A stretch of 64,000 nucleotides of DNA from CAVTWS01 sp963732655 (lineage in GTDB: Bacteria > Actinomycetota > Acidimicrobiia > Acidimicrobiales > SHLQ01): assembly GCA_963732655.1 (NCBI GenBank), contig CAVTAI010000005.1:62001-126000 (forward strand). Direction: 5' to 3'. Position numbers and translations under genes: made by a program. Of the stretch, positions 1 through 7,978 are shown piece by piece. How positions within the stretch are numbered: the stretch's first letter is position 1; each line of letters begins with the position of its first letter. Below the pieces are notes generated by a model that made no database searches, had not been told where the DNA came from, and was given only the letters and a program-made list of their open reading frames with translations.

Positions 1-134
1 ATCACGAAGTGCACCATGTCGGTCAGGTCGTCTCCGGCCGCCGGCACGGATCGTTCCAACGCGCTGACGGTGCGGTCGAATCGAGCCTGGCCGGCATCGA
101 TGTACTCAGCGGGGTAGTGCTTGACGGAGAGCAT
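1..134 (-). CDS. Partial hypothetical protein, N-terminus only
   Basis: An open frame starts with ATG at 134 on the minus strand and runs off the left edge of the window, giving about 44 residues that begin MLSVKHYPAEYIDAGQARF. I do not recognise the family with confidence. The short N-terminus is soluble-looking, with no signal peptide or membrane segment. The gene is divergent from the sigma factor gene at 267, with about 130 bases between the two starts. Sigma factors of the SigJ type are often next to a gene they control, so this may be a target of that sigma factor; that is inference from position only. The rest of the gene is outside the window. Confidence 0.5.
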   Translation of the reverse strand, partial: MLSVKHYPAEYIDAGQARFDRTVSALERSVPAAGDDLTDMVHFV

Positions 135-266
135 CGTGCATCCTTTTGGTCGAGTGATCTGGCTCTGGTCGAGAGAGCTGGTGATCGGTCCTTCGGCGGC
201 ATGAGACCTCGGCCGGGTCAGGATCGTCAACCTCTCGACGTCAGCACCGTTCGAAAGGTCTCACGC

Positions 267-1145
267 ATGGGTCAGCACACGACGACGGTCGAGGAGTTCG
301 AGGCTCTGCGATCCCGCTTGTCCTCGGTTGCGTTGCGCCTTGTCGGATCGGTCCCGGAGGCCGAGGACGTGGTCCAGGACGCGTGGCTCCGCCTCACTCG
401 CGCCGACCGGGAGACCGTCGACAACCTGGCCGGTTGGCTCACGACGGTGGTGTCGCGTCTGGCGATCGATCGGTTGCGTGCCCGCGCCCGGACCGCAGGC
501 GTCGTGGATGGCGATGCCGTCGGTCCGCCCGCCATCGCGACCGACGATCCCGAGGCGGATGTGGTCCTGGCCGACGCGGTCAGCTCGGCGTTGCTCCTCG
601 TGCTCGACACGCTGGGACCGGCCGAGCGGGTGGCGTTCGTCCTCCACGACAGCTTCAACATCCCATTCGAGCAGATCGGACAGATCCTGGGTCGCTCAGC
701 GAGTGCCGCGAAACAGCTGGCCAGTCGGGCGCGACACAAGGTCCGGGGCCGCGAGAGCGTGTCCGAAGCAGACCCCGGGCGGCGGCGCGCCGTGGTCGAC
801 GCGTTTCTTGCCGCGTCGCGGGCGGGCGACTTCGACGCCCTCCTCGCCCTGCTCGACCCGGCCGCCACGATGACCGCCGACGCGGCCGCCGTAGGCATGG
901 GGTCGCCCGAGGTCGTGCGAGGGGCGGCTGGGATCGCGTCGACCTTCTCGGGCCGGGCGCAGGGCGCCCGCGCTCTCACCGTGGACGGTGCGCGGAGTCT
1001 GGCGTGGATCGTCGGCGGCCGTCCGAAGGTGGTGTGGGATCTGGTCATCGAGGGCGGCCGGATCACTCACATCGACATGCTCGCCGCCGCCGAGACGATC
1101 GAGACGATGGACATCGATTCGGGGCCTGATCGTCACGACCCGTGA
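267..1145 (+). CDS. SigJ-like ECF sigma factor with C-terminal SnoaL-like domain
   Basis: The protein of about 292 residues has an ECF sigma-70 region 2 (around residues 10-75, with the EDVVQDAWLRL stretch), a region 4 helix-turn-helix (FNIPFEQIGQILGRSASAAK, about 130-165), and a C-terminal NTF2/SnoaL-like domain (about 175-285). This layout matches SigJ and the ECF41/ECF56-type groups, in which the C-terminal domain regulates the sigma activity in place of a separate anti-sigma factor. The WLPEP linker motif typical of ECF41 is not visible, which favours an ECF56-like member. ATG at 267 is chosen because an AAAGG ribosome site sits 10 bases upstream and the sigma domain begins right after it; the longer frame back to position 9 runs antisense to the divergent gene. 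The stop overlaps the convergent methyltransferase end. Confidence 0.88.
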   Translation: MGQHTTTVEEFEALRSRLSSVALRLVGSVPEAEDVVQDAWLRLTRADRETVDNLAGWLTTVVSRLAIDRLRARARTAGVVDGDAVGPPAIATDDPEADVVLADAVSSALLLVLDTLGPAERVAFVLHDSFNIPFEQIGQILGRSASAAKQLASRARHKVRGRESVSEADPGRRRAVVDAFLAASRAGDFDALLALLDPAATMTADAAAVGMGSPEVVRGAAGIASTFSGRAQGARALTVDGARSLAWIVGGRPKVVWDLVIEGGRITHIDMLAAAETIETMDIDSGPDRHDP

Positions 1146-1876
1146 GCGGCGGGCGAGGACGGGCGGCGACCGACCGCCAGGACCGAGAGCCCGGCGGGCA
1201 GATCGACCCGGCGCAGCACGGCTCGTTCGGCCGCGGCGAGCCGTGGCAGGAGGCCGCCACCACCTGACTCGTTGCGCGCCGTGTCGCTGACGACACGACC
1301 CCGTTCTACGACCGCGAGGGCGGCGGCCGGCGGGACGAGGAAGCCGTAGGCGCCCGTGGCGCGGACGAGGTCGAGGCCCGCACCTCGCAGGAGCCCGGTC
1401 AGATCACGTCGCGAGAACCGACGGGCGGTGTGGGTGACGCGATCGTGGCCCCGTCGAAGCCGGCGAACGCCAGGTTCCATCAGCACGACGACGCCTCCCG
1501 GGCACGTCACCCGGGCCAACTCCCGCACGACGGCGGAAGGGTCGGGGATCGACTGGTGGCACAGCACCGTCACGCACAAGGTGAGCCCGAACGTGGCCTC
1601 CGGATGGGGGAGGTGATGGATGTCGGCCAACTCCCGACCCGTCTCGGGATACTGGCGGGCGGCGTGGCGGAGTGCCGCCGGCTCGAAATCAGCCAGCACC
1701 ACGGGGCCGCGAGCGGCCATCCAGGCCCCGGTGGCTCCGTTGCCGCCGCCAGCGTCGAGAAACGGTCCCGAGTCGAGGTGGGGTTCGAGGATCTGAGCCA
1801 GGAGGGTACGGGTCGCGGCGTACCACCAGTGGCGGTCCGTGGCTGCCGCCATGTTGTCGTACTCATGCTGATCCAC
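1133..1876 (-). CDS. Class I SAM-dependent methyltransferase
   Basis: The protein has 247 residues and starts with GTG at 1876. It has the Rossmann-like SAM-binding motif I (FLDAGGGNGATGAW, about residues 38-52), an acidic residue after strand 2 (VLADFEP), and a later PGGVVVLMEPG strand typical of the methyltransferase 11/25 families. An N-terminal HWWYAATR stretch resembles methyltransferases of sugar or lipid metabolism, but the substrate cannot be read from sequence. It is divergent from the sugar epimerase at 1969 and convergent with the sigma gene, overlapping its stop by 13 bases. It could act on the product of the adjacent sugar island, though no operon links them. Confidence 0.82.
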   Translation of the reverse strand: MDQHEYDNMAAATDRHWWYAATRTLLAQILEPHLDSGPFLDAGGGNGATGAWMAARGPVVLADFEPAALRHAARQYPETGRELADIHHLPHPEATFGLTLCVTVLCHQSIPDPSAVVRELARVTCPGGVVVLMEPGVRRLRRGHDRVTHTARRFSRRDLTGLLRGAGLDLVRATGAYGFLVPPAAALAVVERGRVVSDTARNESGGGGLLPRLAAAERAVLRRVDLPAGLSVLAVGRRPSSPAAHGS

Positions 1877-1892
1877 GTTGGGTCCTGGTCCG

Positions 1893-1934
1893 GATCACTG
1901 GGCTCTGATCACTGGGCTCTGACCGGTCGGCTCT
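1893..1934. repeat. Three tandem copies of a 14-bp repeat
   Basis: Two identical copies of GATCACTGGGCTCT (1893-1906 and 1907-1920) are followed by a diverged third copy (1921-1934) and the start of a fourth. They fill the space between the divergent methyltransferase (start 1876) and the epimerase promoter at 1956, so they could hold regulatory sites or be simple slippage products. Confidence 0.7.
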
Positions 1935-1955
1935 GATCGGTCTGCGGCGATGCCG

Positions 1956-1961
1956 TACGCT
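1956..1961 (+). promoter_or_regulatory. -10 box of a leaderless promoter for the epimerase
   Basis: TACGCT ends 7 bases before the GTG at 1969 and no ribosome-binding site is present between them. This matches the TANNNT box plus 5-8 base gap seen at many starts in this window. Confidence 0.5.
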
Positions 1962-1968
1962 ACCGACC

Positions 1969-2991
1969 GTGCCGGCGGCCCACTCGAACGAACCCTCCAC
2001 GCTGGCGGCCGAGGTGTCGGGCTTTCGCGGCATTCGATGTGTGGTGACGGGTGGATGCGGATTCATCGGTTCCAACCTCGTCCACGCCCTCGTGGAGGCC
2101 GGCGCACTCGTGCGGGTTGTCGACGCCTTGGTGCCGGGCCATGGCGGCGACCGTCGCAACCTGGCGGGGCTCGATGTCGAGGTCCACGAGTCCCTGGTCG
2201 GGGACCCTTCGGTGGTGGACGTCATCGCCGACGCGGACGTCGTCTTCAACCTGGCTGGTCAGGTCAACCACCTCGATTCCATGCGCGTGCCGGAACGTGA
2301 CCTGGCCCTCAACACGGTCAGTCACCTCCGGTTCCTGGAGATGCTCCGACAGGTGAACCCCGGCGCCCGCGTCGTCTACGGCTCGACCCGCCAGGTCTAC
2401 GGTCGAGCCCAACGAGCGGTAGTCGACGAGCGCCACCAGACCCGTCCGGTCGACGTCAACGGGGTCAGCAAGCTGGCCGCCGAGCAGCTCCACCTCGTCT
2501 ACGCCAGCGCCCACGGGATGGCTACGACCGCCCTCCGCCTGACCAACGTCTACGGACCTCGACAGCGCCTCGACAGCGACGAGCTCGGGGTCCTGCCCGT
2601 GATGATCCGCCGGGCGCTGAAGGGCGAGGAGATCGTCGTCTACGGCGATGGCCGGCAACGCCGCGACTGCCTCCACGTCGACGACGTGGTGCGGGCTCTG
2701 GCGTTGGCGGCCACCTCGGAGCAGGCGATCGGCGACGTGTTCAACGTGGGCGACTCCCAGAGCCACGAGCTGGTCGACATCGCCCGCACGATCCTCCGGG
2801 CCGCCGGGCGGACCGACGAGCCCCGGCTCGTCGCGTGGCCGGACGACCGCGAGCGCATCGACATCGGATCCTTCACGAGCTCGATCGACCACATCGGAGC
2901 TGGGCTGGGATGGTCACCGCGGATCCCGCTCGCTGCCGGCATGCAGTCGACCATGGCGTTCTACGGTTGCTGCCCGTGGTACCTGTCGTAG
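1969..2991 (+). CDS. NAD-dependent epimerase/dehydratase (extended SDR), Tyr-to-Asn variant
   Basis: This extended short-chain dehydrogenase of 340 residues acts on a nucleotide sugar. The NAD-binding motif TGGCGFIGS is near residue 28 and the family's LRLTNVYGPRQ motif is near residue 190. The catalytic YxxxK is replaced by NGVSK (in the PVDVNGVSK stretch), so the usual active-site tyrosine is an asparagine; I recall a subfamily with VDVNG-x-xK at this site, so the change may be characteristic rather than damage. GTG at 1969 is chosen because of the leaderless box. It is the first gene of a four-gene run with the aminotransferase, glycosyltransferase and membrane protein, and its end overlaps the next start by 16 bases. 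The exact sugar product is unknown. Confidence 0.83.
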   Translation: MPAAHSNEPSTLAAEVSGFRGIRCVVTGGCGFIGSNLVHALVEAGALVRVVDALVPGHGGDRRNLAGLDVEVHESLVGDPSVVDVIADADVVFNLAGQVNHLDSMRVPERDLALNTVSHLRFLEMLRQVNPGARVVYGSTRQVYGRAQRAVVDERHQTRPVDVNGVSKLAAEQLHLVYASAHGMATTALRLTNVYGPRQRLDSDELGVLPVMIRRALKGEEIVVYGDGRQRRDCLHVDDVVRALALAATSEQAIGDVFNVGDSQSHELVDIARTILRAAGRTDEPRLVAWPDDRERIDIGSFTSSIDHIGAGLGWSPRIPLAAGMQSTMAFYGCCPWYLS

Positions 2992-4022
2992 ATCTCGCCC
3001 GCCGCGGCGCCCGATACGCGGCGCCGTTCGCCGAGGCGGCCGAGCGCGTGGCGCGCTCCGGCCGCTTCCTCCTCGGCGACGAGCTGGCCCGCCTCGAAAC
3101 CGAGCTCGGGGCGACCGCCGGACCGGCGCACGTGGTGGCCGTCTCTTCCGGGGCTAGTGGACTCCAGCTGGCCCTGGCGGGCCTGGGCGTGGGTCCTGGT
3201 CACGAGGTCATCGTGCCGGCCTTCACTGCGGTGCCCACCGCCAGCGCCGTCGCGGCGACCGGCGCTACACCGGTGCTGGCCGACGTCGATCCGGTCACCG
3301 CTGCGGCCACCACCGAGAGCGTGGCACGCGTTCGGACGACCCGCACCCGAGCCGTCATCCTGGTCCACCTCTACGGTCGCCCGGCCGAACCGGTCCTGAC
3401 CGATCTGCCGGTGATCGACGATGCCGCGCAGGCGTTCGGCGCGGTCGTCCCGACGTCGTCGTCAGCTGCGGTGGTCTGGAGCTTCTACCCCACGAAGAAC
3501 CTCGGTGGGATCGGTGACGGCGGCGCCGTCGCCACGGCCGATGCCGTCCTGGCCGAGCGGATCCGGTTGCTCAGGAACCACGGTATGACCGAGTTGTACC
3601 GCCATGACATCGTGTCGCAGAACTTCCGGATGTCTGAGATCGAGGCGGCCTGGTTGCGACTGACTCGGACCGATACCGATCTCGACAACCGCCGGCGCCG
3701 GTCGATCGCTGCGGCGTACCGTGCTGCCGCCCCCGAGCTGCGGTGGTCGGCCGACCACCCGGCCCATGTCCATCACCTCGTGGTCTTTCGCCATGGTGAA
3801 CGAGAACGGGTCCGGGCGGCACTGGCCGATCGGGAGGTCGCCACGGCGGTGCACTATCCCCGGTCCATCGGTCAGCAGCCGGCGTTCGCGTCGTTGGGAG
3901 GCCGGGCCACGCCCGAGTCCGATGCGTGGGCGGCCGAATGTATTACGGTGCCGTGCTTTCCCGAGATGACCGATGACGAGGTGGCGCGGGTGGCCTCGGC
4001 CCTGACCCAGGTGAGTATGTGA
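2976..4022 (+). CDS. DegT/DnrJ/EryC1/StrS-family sugar aminotransferase
   Basis: This PLP-dependent enzyme of 348 residues transfers an amino group to a keto-sugar nucleotide. The PLP lysine lies in SFYPTKNLGGIGDGG, the family signature, preceded by the VIDDAAQAFGA aspartate that contacts the cofactor. The C-terminal HHLVVFR and AVHYPRSIGQQPAF segments are also typical. I chose GTG at 2976, just before the conserved VPVVDLARRG start, because longer frames run into the epimerase. It overlaps the epimerase end by 16 bases and the glycosyltransferase start by 4 (GTGA), so the genes are translationally coupled. Together they imply a dTDP- or UDP-linked amino sugar. Confidence 0.87.
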   Translation: MVPVVDLARRGARYAAPFAEAAERVARSGRFLLGDELARLETELGATAGPAHVVAVSSGASGLQLALAGLGVGPGHEVIVPAFTAVPTASAVAATGATPVLADVDPVTAAATTESVARVRTTRTRAVILVHLYGRPAEPVLTDLPVIDDAAQAFGAVVPTSSSAAVVWSFYPTKNLGGIGDGGAVATADAVLAERIRLLRNHGMTELYRHDIVSQNFRMSEIEAAWLRLTRTDTDLDNRRRRSIAAAYRAAAPELRWSADHPAHVHHLVVFRHGERERVRAALADREVATAVHYPRSIGQQPAFASLGGRATPESDAWAAECITVPCFPEMTDDEVARVASALTQVSM

Positions 4023-4745
4023 GCGACCGCCCACCCGTGATCGTGACCAGCGTGACGGCCATGTTCCCGTGCTACAACGACGCCCTGACGATCGGCGGAC
4101 TCGTCGATGGGGTGCACGGCGCGCTCGATGCCGTGGTCCCCGACCACGAGGTCGTGGTCGTCGACGATGGATCGTCCGATGGCGCCGGCGATCTGCTCGA
4201 ACGCCTGGCGCTCGATCGCCCGTGGCTTCGCGTCGTCCGCCATCGGGTCAATCGGGGGTATGGCGGCGCGCTCGATCAGCGGTTTCGGCGCCGCCACCAA
4301 GGATTGGATCTTCTACACCGACGGCGACGCCCAGTACGACCCGTCCGAAGTGGCAGATCTCGTGGCTGCGGTGCGGCCCGGGGTCGATGTCGTCCAGGGG
4401 TACAAGCAGGGGCGGGGGGACGGCTGGCATCGCATCGTCATCGGTCGGGTGTACCACCACACCGTCAAGCTCCTCTTCAACCTGCACGTCCGCGACACCG
4501 ACTGCGATTTCCGCCTGTTCCGCCGTGAGCTCGTGATCGACCCGCCGCTGTCGTCGCACACGGGCGTCATCTGTGTCGAGATGATGCGGCGTTTCGAGCG
4601 TTCCGGTGCTGGGTTCGTGGAGGTGCCGGTGTCGCATTTCCCCCGGCCGCACGGGCGCTCCCAGTTCTTTCGCATCGGCGCCGTTGCTCGCAGCGGTCGC
4701 CAGCTGGTCTCGTTGTGGATCCGCGTGATGATCCGGCGGACGTAA
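4019..4745 (+). CDS. Family 2 glycosyltransferase, broken by a one-base frameshift
   Basis: The product looks like a polyprenyl-phosphate sugar transferase of the DPM1/ArnC kind. The first frame gives the GT-A start (MFPCYNDALTIGGL, VVVVDDGSSDG) up to RGYGGAL. The reading then shifts by one base near 4274 to give ISGFGAATKDWIFYTDGDAQYDP, with the DGDAQ metal site, and continues to 4745. Removing one G in GCGCTCGATCAGC restores a normal protein of about 241 residues, so this is probably an assembly error. GTG at 4019 overlaps the aminotransferase stop by 4 bases and the end shares one base with the next ATG (TAATG). No clear membrane segment is seen, so partnership with the following membrane protein is likely. 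Confidence 0.8.
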
Positions 4746-6199
4746 TGTCGCCCGATGCGTCGCCCGCGGGCGCCGCGATCTCCGGGGTGCTGGCCGGTCG
4801 GGCGCCCGCCTGGTTGTTTCACCGCCGCACTGCCTACCTGTACAGCGCCGTGGCGGCGGTGGGTGCCGTGGCGCTCTTCGTGGCGGTCAACCACGGCCAG
4901 TGGTTCGTTCGAGACGATTGGGCGTTCGTGCTGACCCGGGATCATCAGCGGCGGGCCGGCGGGTTGGATTGGCTCATGGAACCGCAGAACGGGCATTTCA
5001 TGGCGGTACCGGTGGCGTTGTTCGCGCTCGCTGACCGCGCGTTCGGGCTCGACTCGTACGCGCCCTTTCTCGGGATGACGTTTGCGGCCCACGGGTTCGC
5101 CGTCGCCATGGTTGGTTTGATCGCTCGCCGGAGCGGGGCAGGCCCATGGGCCACCGCTGGGGTGTGCGGCATCCTCGGAGTCTTCGGGAGCGGCTGGGAG
5201 AACCTCGTCTTCGCCATCCAGCTGACGTTCAACCTGTCGCTCGCCTGCGCCCTGGCCCAGCTGGTGCTGGCCGATCATCGGGGACGGGTCGGTCGGCGCG
5301 ATGCGGCGGCCGCCGCAATCGGCGCCGTCGGGGTCATGTCGTCGGGGTACGGCGTGATCTTGATGGGGTCGACCTTCCTGTTGCTCGTCGTCCGGCGCCG
5401 CTGGGCCAGCCTGGCCGTGACCGTGCCCCCCGGTCTGGTGGTGTTCGCGGCGTGGTATGTGAAGTACGGCGACACGGGATCGGACCCCACGACGCCTGGG
5501 ACGGTCGCCGATCGGGCCGAGTTCGCCGGGCGAGGCCTCGCCGCATCCGCCGGAGGGCTGATGGGAGGCCCGGGGCTGGGCCTGCTGGCCGGTCTCGTCG
5601 TGCTCGCCGTGATCCTGGTGCTGGCGTTGGTCGTGGCCCCGGCCGTGGACCGACGCGTGTCTCCGATGGCCGCCGTGGTGGAGCGGCGCGTCAGTCCGAT
5701 GGCCGCCGTGGTGGAGCGGCGCGTCAGTCCGATGGCCGCCGCTGTCGCGGCGGCGCTGGCGGCGCCGACGGTCGTGGCCTGGCAGCGGGCCGGCCTCGGA
5801 CCGGGGACCGGCTCGTCGTCCCGTTACGTGTACATGATCGGGTTCCTGCTGGCGCCCGCCCTCGCCGTGGCCTCGACCCGGCTAGTCGAGCGAGTCCCGC
5901 TCGCCCGGTGGTTCGTCGTGGGGCTGTTCGTCATCGCCACCGGTCAAAACGTCGACGAGCTGGACGACCGGGGTACCCGCTGGGTCACCGACACCGACCA
6001 ACAGCGCCGAACGCTCGAGCTGCTCGCCGGCGCTCCATCCCTGGCCCAGGTCGACCCCGCGCTCCAACCCATCGCGCCATGGAGCCCCGACGTCTTCGTG
6101 CGAGACCTCCCCGAGCTGGTGGAGCGGGGCGCCATCACCCCGCGACCACCCTCGACCCCCGACGACCTGGCGATCCTGGCGTCGTTCGGGGCCGCCTGA
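4745..6199 (+). CDS. Polytopic membrane protein, possible GT-C-like transferase
   Basis: The protein of about 484 residues has roughly ten hydrophobic segments. The first outer loop carries an acidic pair in the FVRDDWAF stretch shortly after the first membrane segment, as in GT-C glycosyltransferases that use lipid-linked sugars. The assignment rests on topology and this motif only. ATG at 4745 overlaps the previous stop (TAATG), so the gene belongs to the same operon and may transfer the sugar made by its neighbours. A cytoplasmic or loop segment holds three direct copies of an 11-residue repeat (RRVSPMAAVVE, nucleotides 5651-5749). The C-terminal 100 residues are soluble. Alternative: a sugar-lipid flippase-like protein of unknown family. 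Confidence 0.6.
   Translation: MSPDASPAGAAISGVLAGRAPAWLFHRRTAYLYSAVAAVGAVALFVAVNHGQWFVRDDWAFVLTRDHQRRAGGLDWLMEPQNGHFMAVPVALFALADRAFGLDSYAPFLGMTFAAHGFAVAMVGLIARRSGAGPWATAGVCGILGVFGSGWENLVFAIQLTFNLSLACALAQLVLADHRGRVGRRDAAAAAIGAVGVMSSGYGVILMGSTFLLLVVRRRWASLAVTVPPGLVVFAAWYVKYGDTGSDPTTPGTVADRAEFAGRGLAASAGGLMGGPGLGLLAGLVVLAVILVLALVVAPAVDRRVSPMAAVVERRVSPMAAVVERRVSPMAAAVAAALAAPTVVAWQRAGLGPGTGSSSRYVYMIGFLLAPALAVASTRLVERVPLARWFVVGLFVIATGQNVDELDDRGTRWVTDTDQQRRTLELLAGAPSLAQVDPALQPIAPWSPDVFVRDLPELVERGAITPRPPSTPDDLAILASFGAA
5651..5749 (+). repeat. Three in-frame 33-bp tandem repeats inside a membrane protein gene
   Basis: Copies at 5651-5683 (slightly diverged), 5684-5716 and 5717-5749 (diverged at its end) each encode RRVSPMAAVVE. 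They lie between two membrane segments and keep the frame, so copy number could vary without breaking the gene. Confidence 0.85.
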
Positions 6200-6216
6200 C
6201 GGATCGAGTCCGAGCG

Positions 6217-6723
6217 TCAGGCTTGGGTATCGATCGCCTGCAGGAGGGTGTTCCAGGACAATGTGGCGCACTTGATGCGGACGGGGAACTTGACCACGCC
6301 GCGCAGAGCCTCGAGATCGCCGAGCGTCAGGCCCCCCGGTAGGTCGGAGGGGTCATCCTCGGCTTCGGGGTTACCCGCGTCGTCGGTGCCGGATCGGTCT
6401 CCGCCGAGCCCGTGTTCGTGAATCGACATCATCGCCTTGAACGCCCGGGTGAGCGCTCGGGCATCAGCGATGGAGTGGCCCTTCACCGCCGCCGACATCA
6501 TCGACGCGGACGACTGGCTGATCGAGCACCCCTGACCGCCGATCTTGACATCGGTGATCACACCGTCGTCGTCGATGTCGAGGTAGACGACGATCTCGTC
6601 GCCGCACAGCGGGTTGAAACCTTCGGCCTTGCGAGCCGGCGGCGAGGCCAGCTCGCCACGGTTCCGGGGGCTCCGGTAGTGATCCAGGATGATCTCCCGG
6701 TAGAGGTCTTCCAGACCCGACAT
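6217..6723 (-). CDS. sufU: SufU-type iron-sulfur cluster assembly protein
   Basis: The protein of 168 residues is the SufU partner of SufS, accepting sulfur through a zinc-bound cysteine or serving in Fe-S assembly. The three conserved cysteines are seen in NPLCGDE (near residue 40), GQGCSIS (near 65) and RIKCATLSW (near 150). A Gly/Asp-rich insertion (about residues 105-130) precedes the third cysteine. ATG at 6723 gives the standard MSGLEDLYREIILDHY start; upstream codons run into the sufS end. It follows sufS by 13 bases and is the last gene of sufC-sufS-sufU. No sufB or sufD is in the window, so those must be elsewhere. Confidence 0.92.
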   Translation of the reverse strand: MSGLEDLYREIILDHYRSPRNRGELASPPARKAEGFNPLCGDEIVVYLDIDDDGVITDVKIGGQGCSISQSSASMMSAAVKGHSIADARALTRAFKAMMSIHEHGLGGDRSGTDDAGNPEAEDDPSDLPGGLTLGDLEALRGVVKFPVRIKCATLSWNTLLQAIDTQA

Positions 6724-6736
6724 GAACGGTCTCCTG

Positions 6737-7978
6737 TCAGAAAGCGAAGAAGTCGGCGGCGTGTTCGAGGGCGTCGGTGAGGGCATCGACGTCGTCGGTG
6801 TCGTTGTACACGTAGAACGACGCTCGCGCCGTGGCCGCTACCCCGAGCACGCGCATGAGCGGCTTGGCGCAGTGGTGGCCCGGGCGGACGCACACCTGGT
6901 GCTCGTCGAGGACCTGAGCCACGTCGTGGGCGTGCACGCCATGGAGATCGAGCGAGAGCACGCCACCCCGAGCGAAAGGCTCCGCAGGACCGTGGATGGT
7001 GAGGCGATCGCCCAGGCGCTCGGTCAGCGTCCGCAGTGCGTAGGCGGTGATCTCGACCTCGTGCTGGCGCACGTTGTCCATACCGAGCCCGGTCAGGTAG
7101 GTGATGGCGGCGTGGAGGCCGACCGCCTCGGCGATCGGCGGTGTGCCCGCTTCGAACCTGGCCGGGATCTCTGCCGCGGTGAAGCCGTCCAGGCGGACAT
7201 CGCGGATCATGCCGCCCCCACCGAGGAACGGGGGCATGGCCTCGAGCAGATCGGCTCGGCCCCACAACACGCCGATCCCGCTCGGACCACACATCTTGTG
7301 CGCAGAGAAGGCGGCGAAATCGGCGCCCAGGGCGACGACATCGGTCGGGTTGTGCGGGACGAACTGGCAGGCGTCGACGAGCACGAACGCGCCCGCGGCG
7401 TGGGCAGCATCGGCGAGGCGCCGCACGGGAGGCAGGGTGCCGAGCACGTTCGACATGGCGGTGATAGCCAGCAGCTTGGCGCCGTCGAGCAGGGTGTCGA
7501 TCGAGGTCAGATCGAGCTGGCCGTCAGCGGTGAGGGGAATCCATCGGAGCTCGATGCCGCGTTCTTCGACGAGCTGCAGCCACGGCACGATGTTGGCGTG
7601 GTGCTCCATGTGGCTCAGCACCACGGCGTCGCCGGGGCGGAGGTTGGTGCGACCCCACGAGACCGCCACCAAGTTGATCGCCTCGGTGGCGTTCTTGGTG
7701 AAGATGATCTCATCGACCGACGGCGCGCCGATGAACGAGGCCGTGGCCGCCCGGGCCGCCTCGACCGCGGCGGTCGACTCCTCGGCGAAGCGGTACACAC
7801 CGCGGTGCACGTTGGCGTAACTCGTCTCGTAGAACGACGTCATGGCGTCGAGCACGACCCTGGGCTTCTGTGACGAGGCCGCCGAATCGAGGAACACGAC
7901 ACGGGCGCCATCGATGCAGCGGCTCAGGATCGGGAAGTCGGCACGAATGAGCCGCCCGTCGAGCGGGGCCGCGCTCAT
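6737..7978 (-). CDS. sufS: SufS-type cysteine desulfurase
   Basis: This class V aminotransferase-fold PLP enzyme of 413 residues removes sulfur from cysteine for Fe-S cluster building. Visible features are the cofactor histidine in SHMEHHANIVPW, the PLP lysine in FSAHKMCGPSG (near residue 230), and the persulfide cysteine in RPGHHCAKPLM (near 370), which in SufS enzymes hands sulfur to SufU. The length is normal for the family. It overlaps the sufC stop by 4 bases (ATGA) and is followed 13 bases later by sufU, so the three genes are one operon driven from the promoter at 8809. Confidence 0.94.
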   Translation of the reverse strand: MSAAPLDGRLIRADFPILSRCIDGARVVFLDSAASSQKPRVVLDAMTSFYETSYANVHRGVYRFAEESTAAVEAARAATASFIGAPSVDEIIFTKNATEAINLVAVSWGRTNLRPGDAVVLSHMEHHANIVPWLQLVEERGIELRWIPLTADGQLDLTSIDTLLDGAKLLAITAMSNVLGTLPPVRRLADAAHAAGAFVLVDACQFVPHNPTDVVALGADFAAFSAHKMCGPSGIGVLWGRADLLEAMPPFLGGGGMIRDVRLDGFTAAEIPARFEAGTPPIAEAVGLHAAITYLTGLGMDNVRQHEVEITAYALRTLTERLGDRLTIHGPAEPFARGGVLSLDLHGVHAHDVAQVLDEHQVCVRPGHHCAKPLMRVLGVAATARASFYVYNDTDDVDALTDALEHAADFFAF

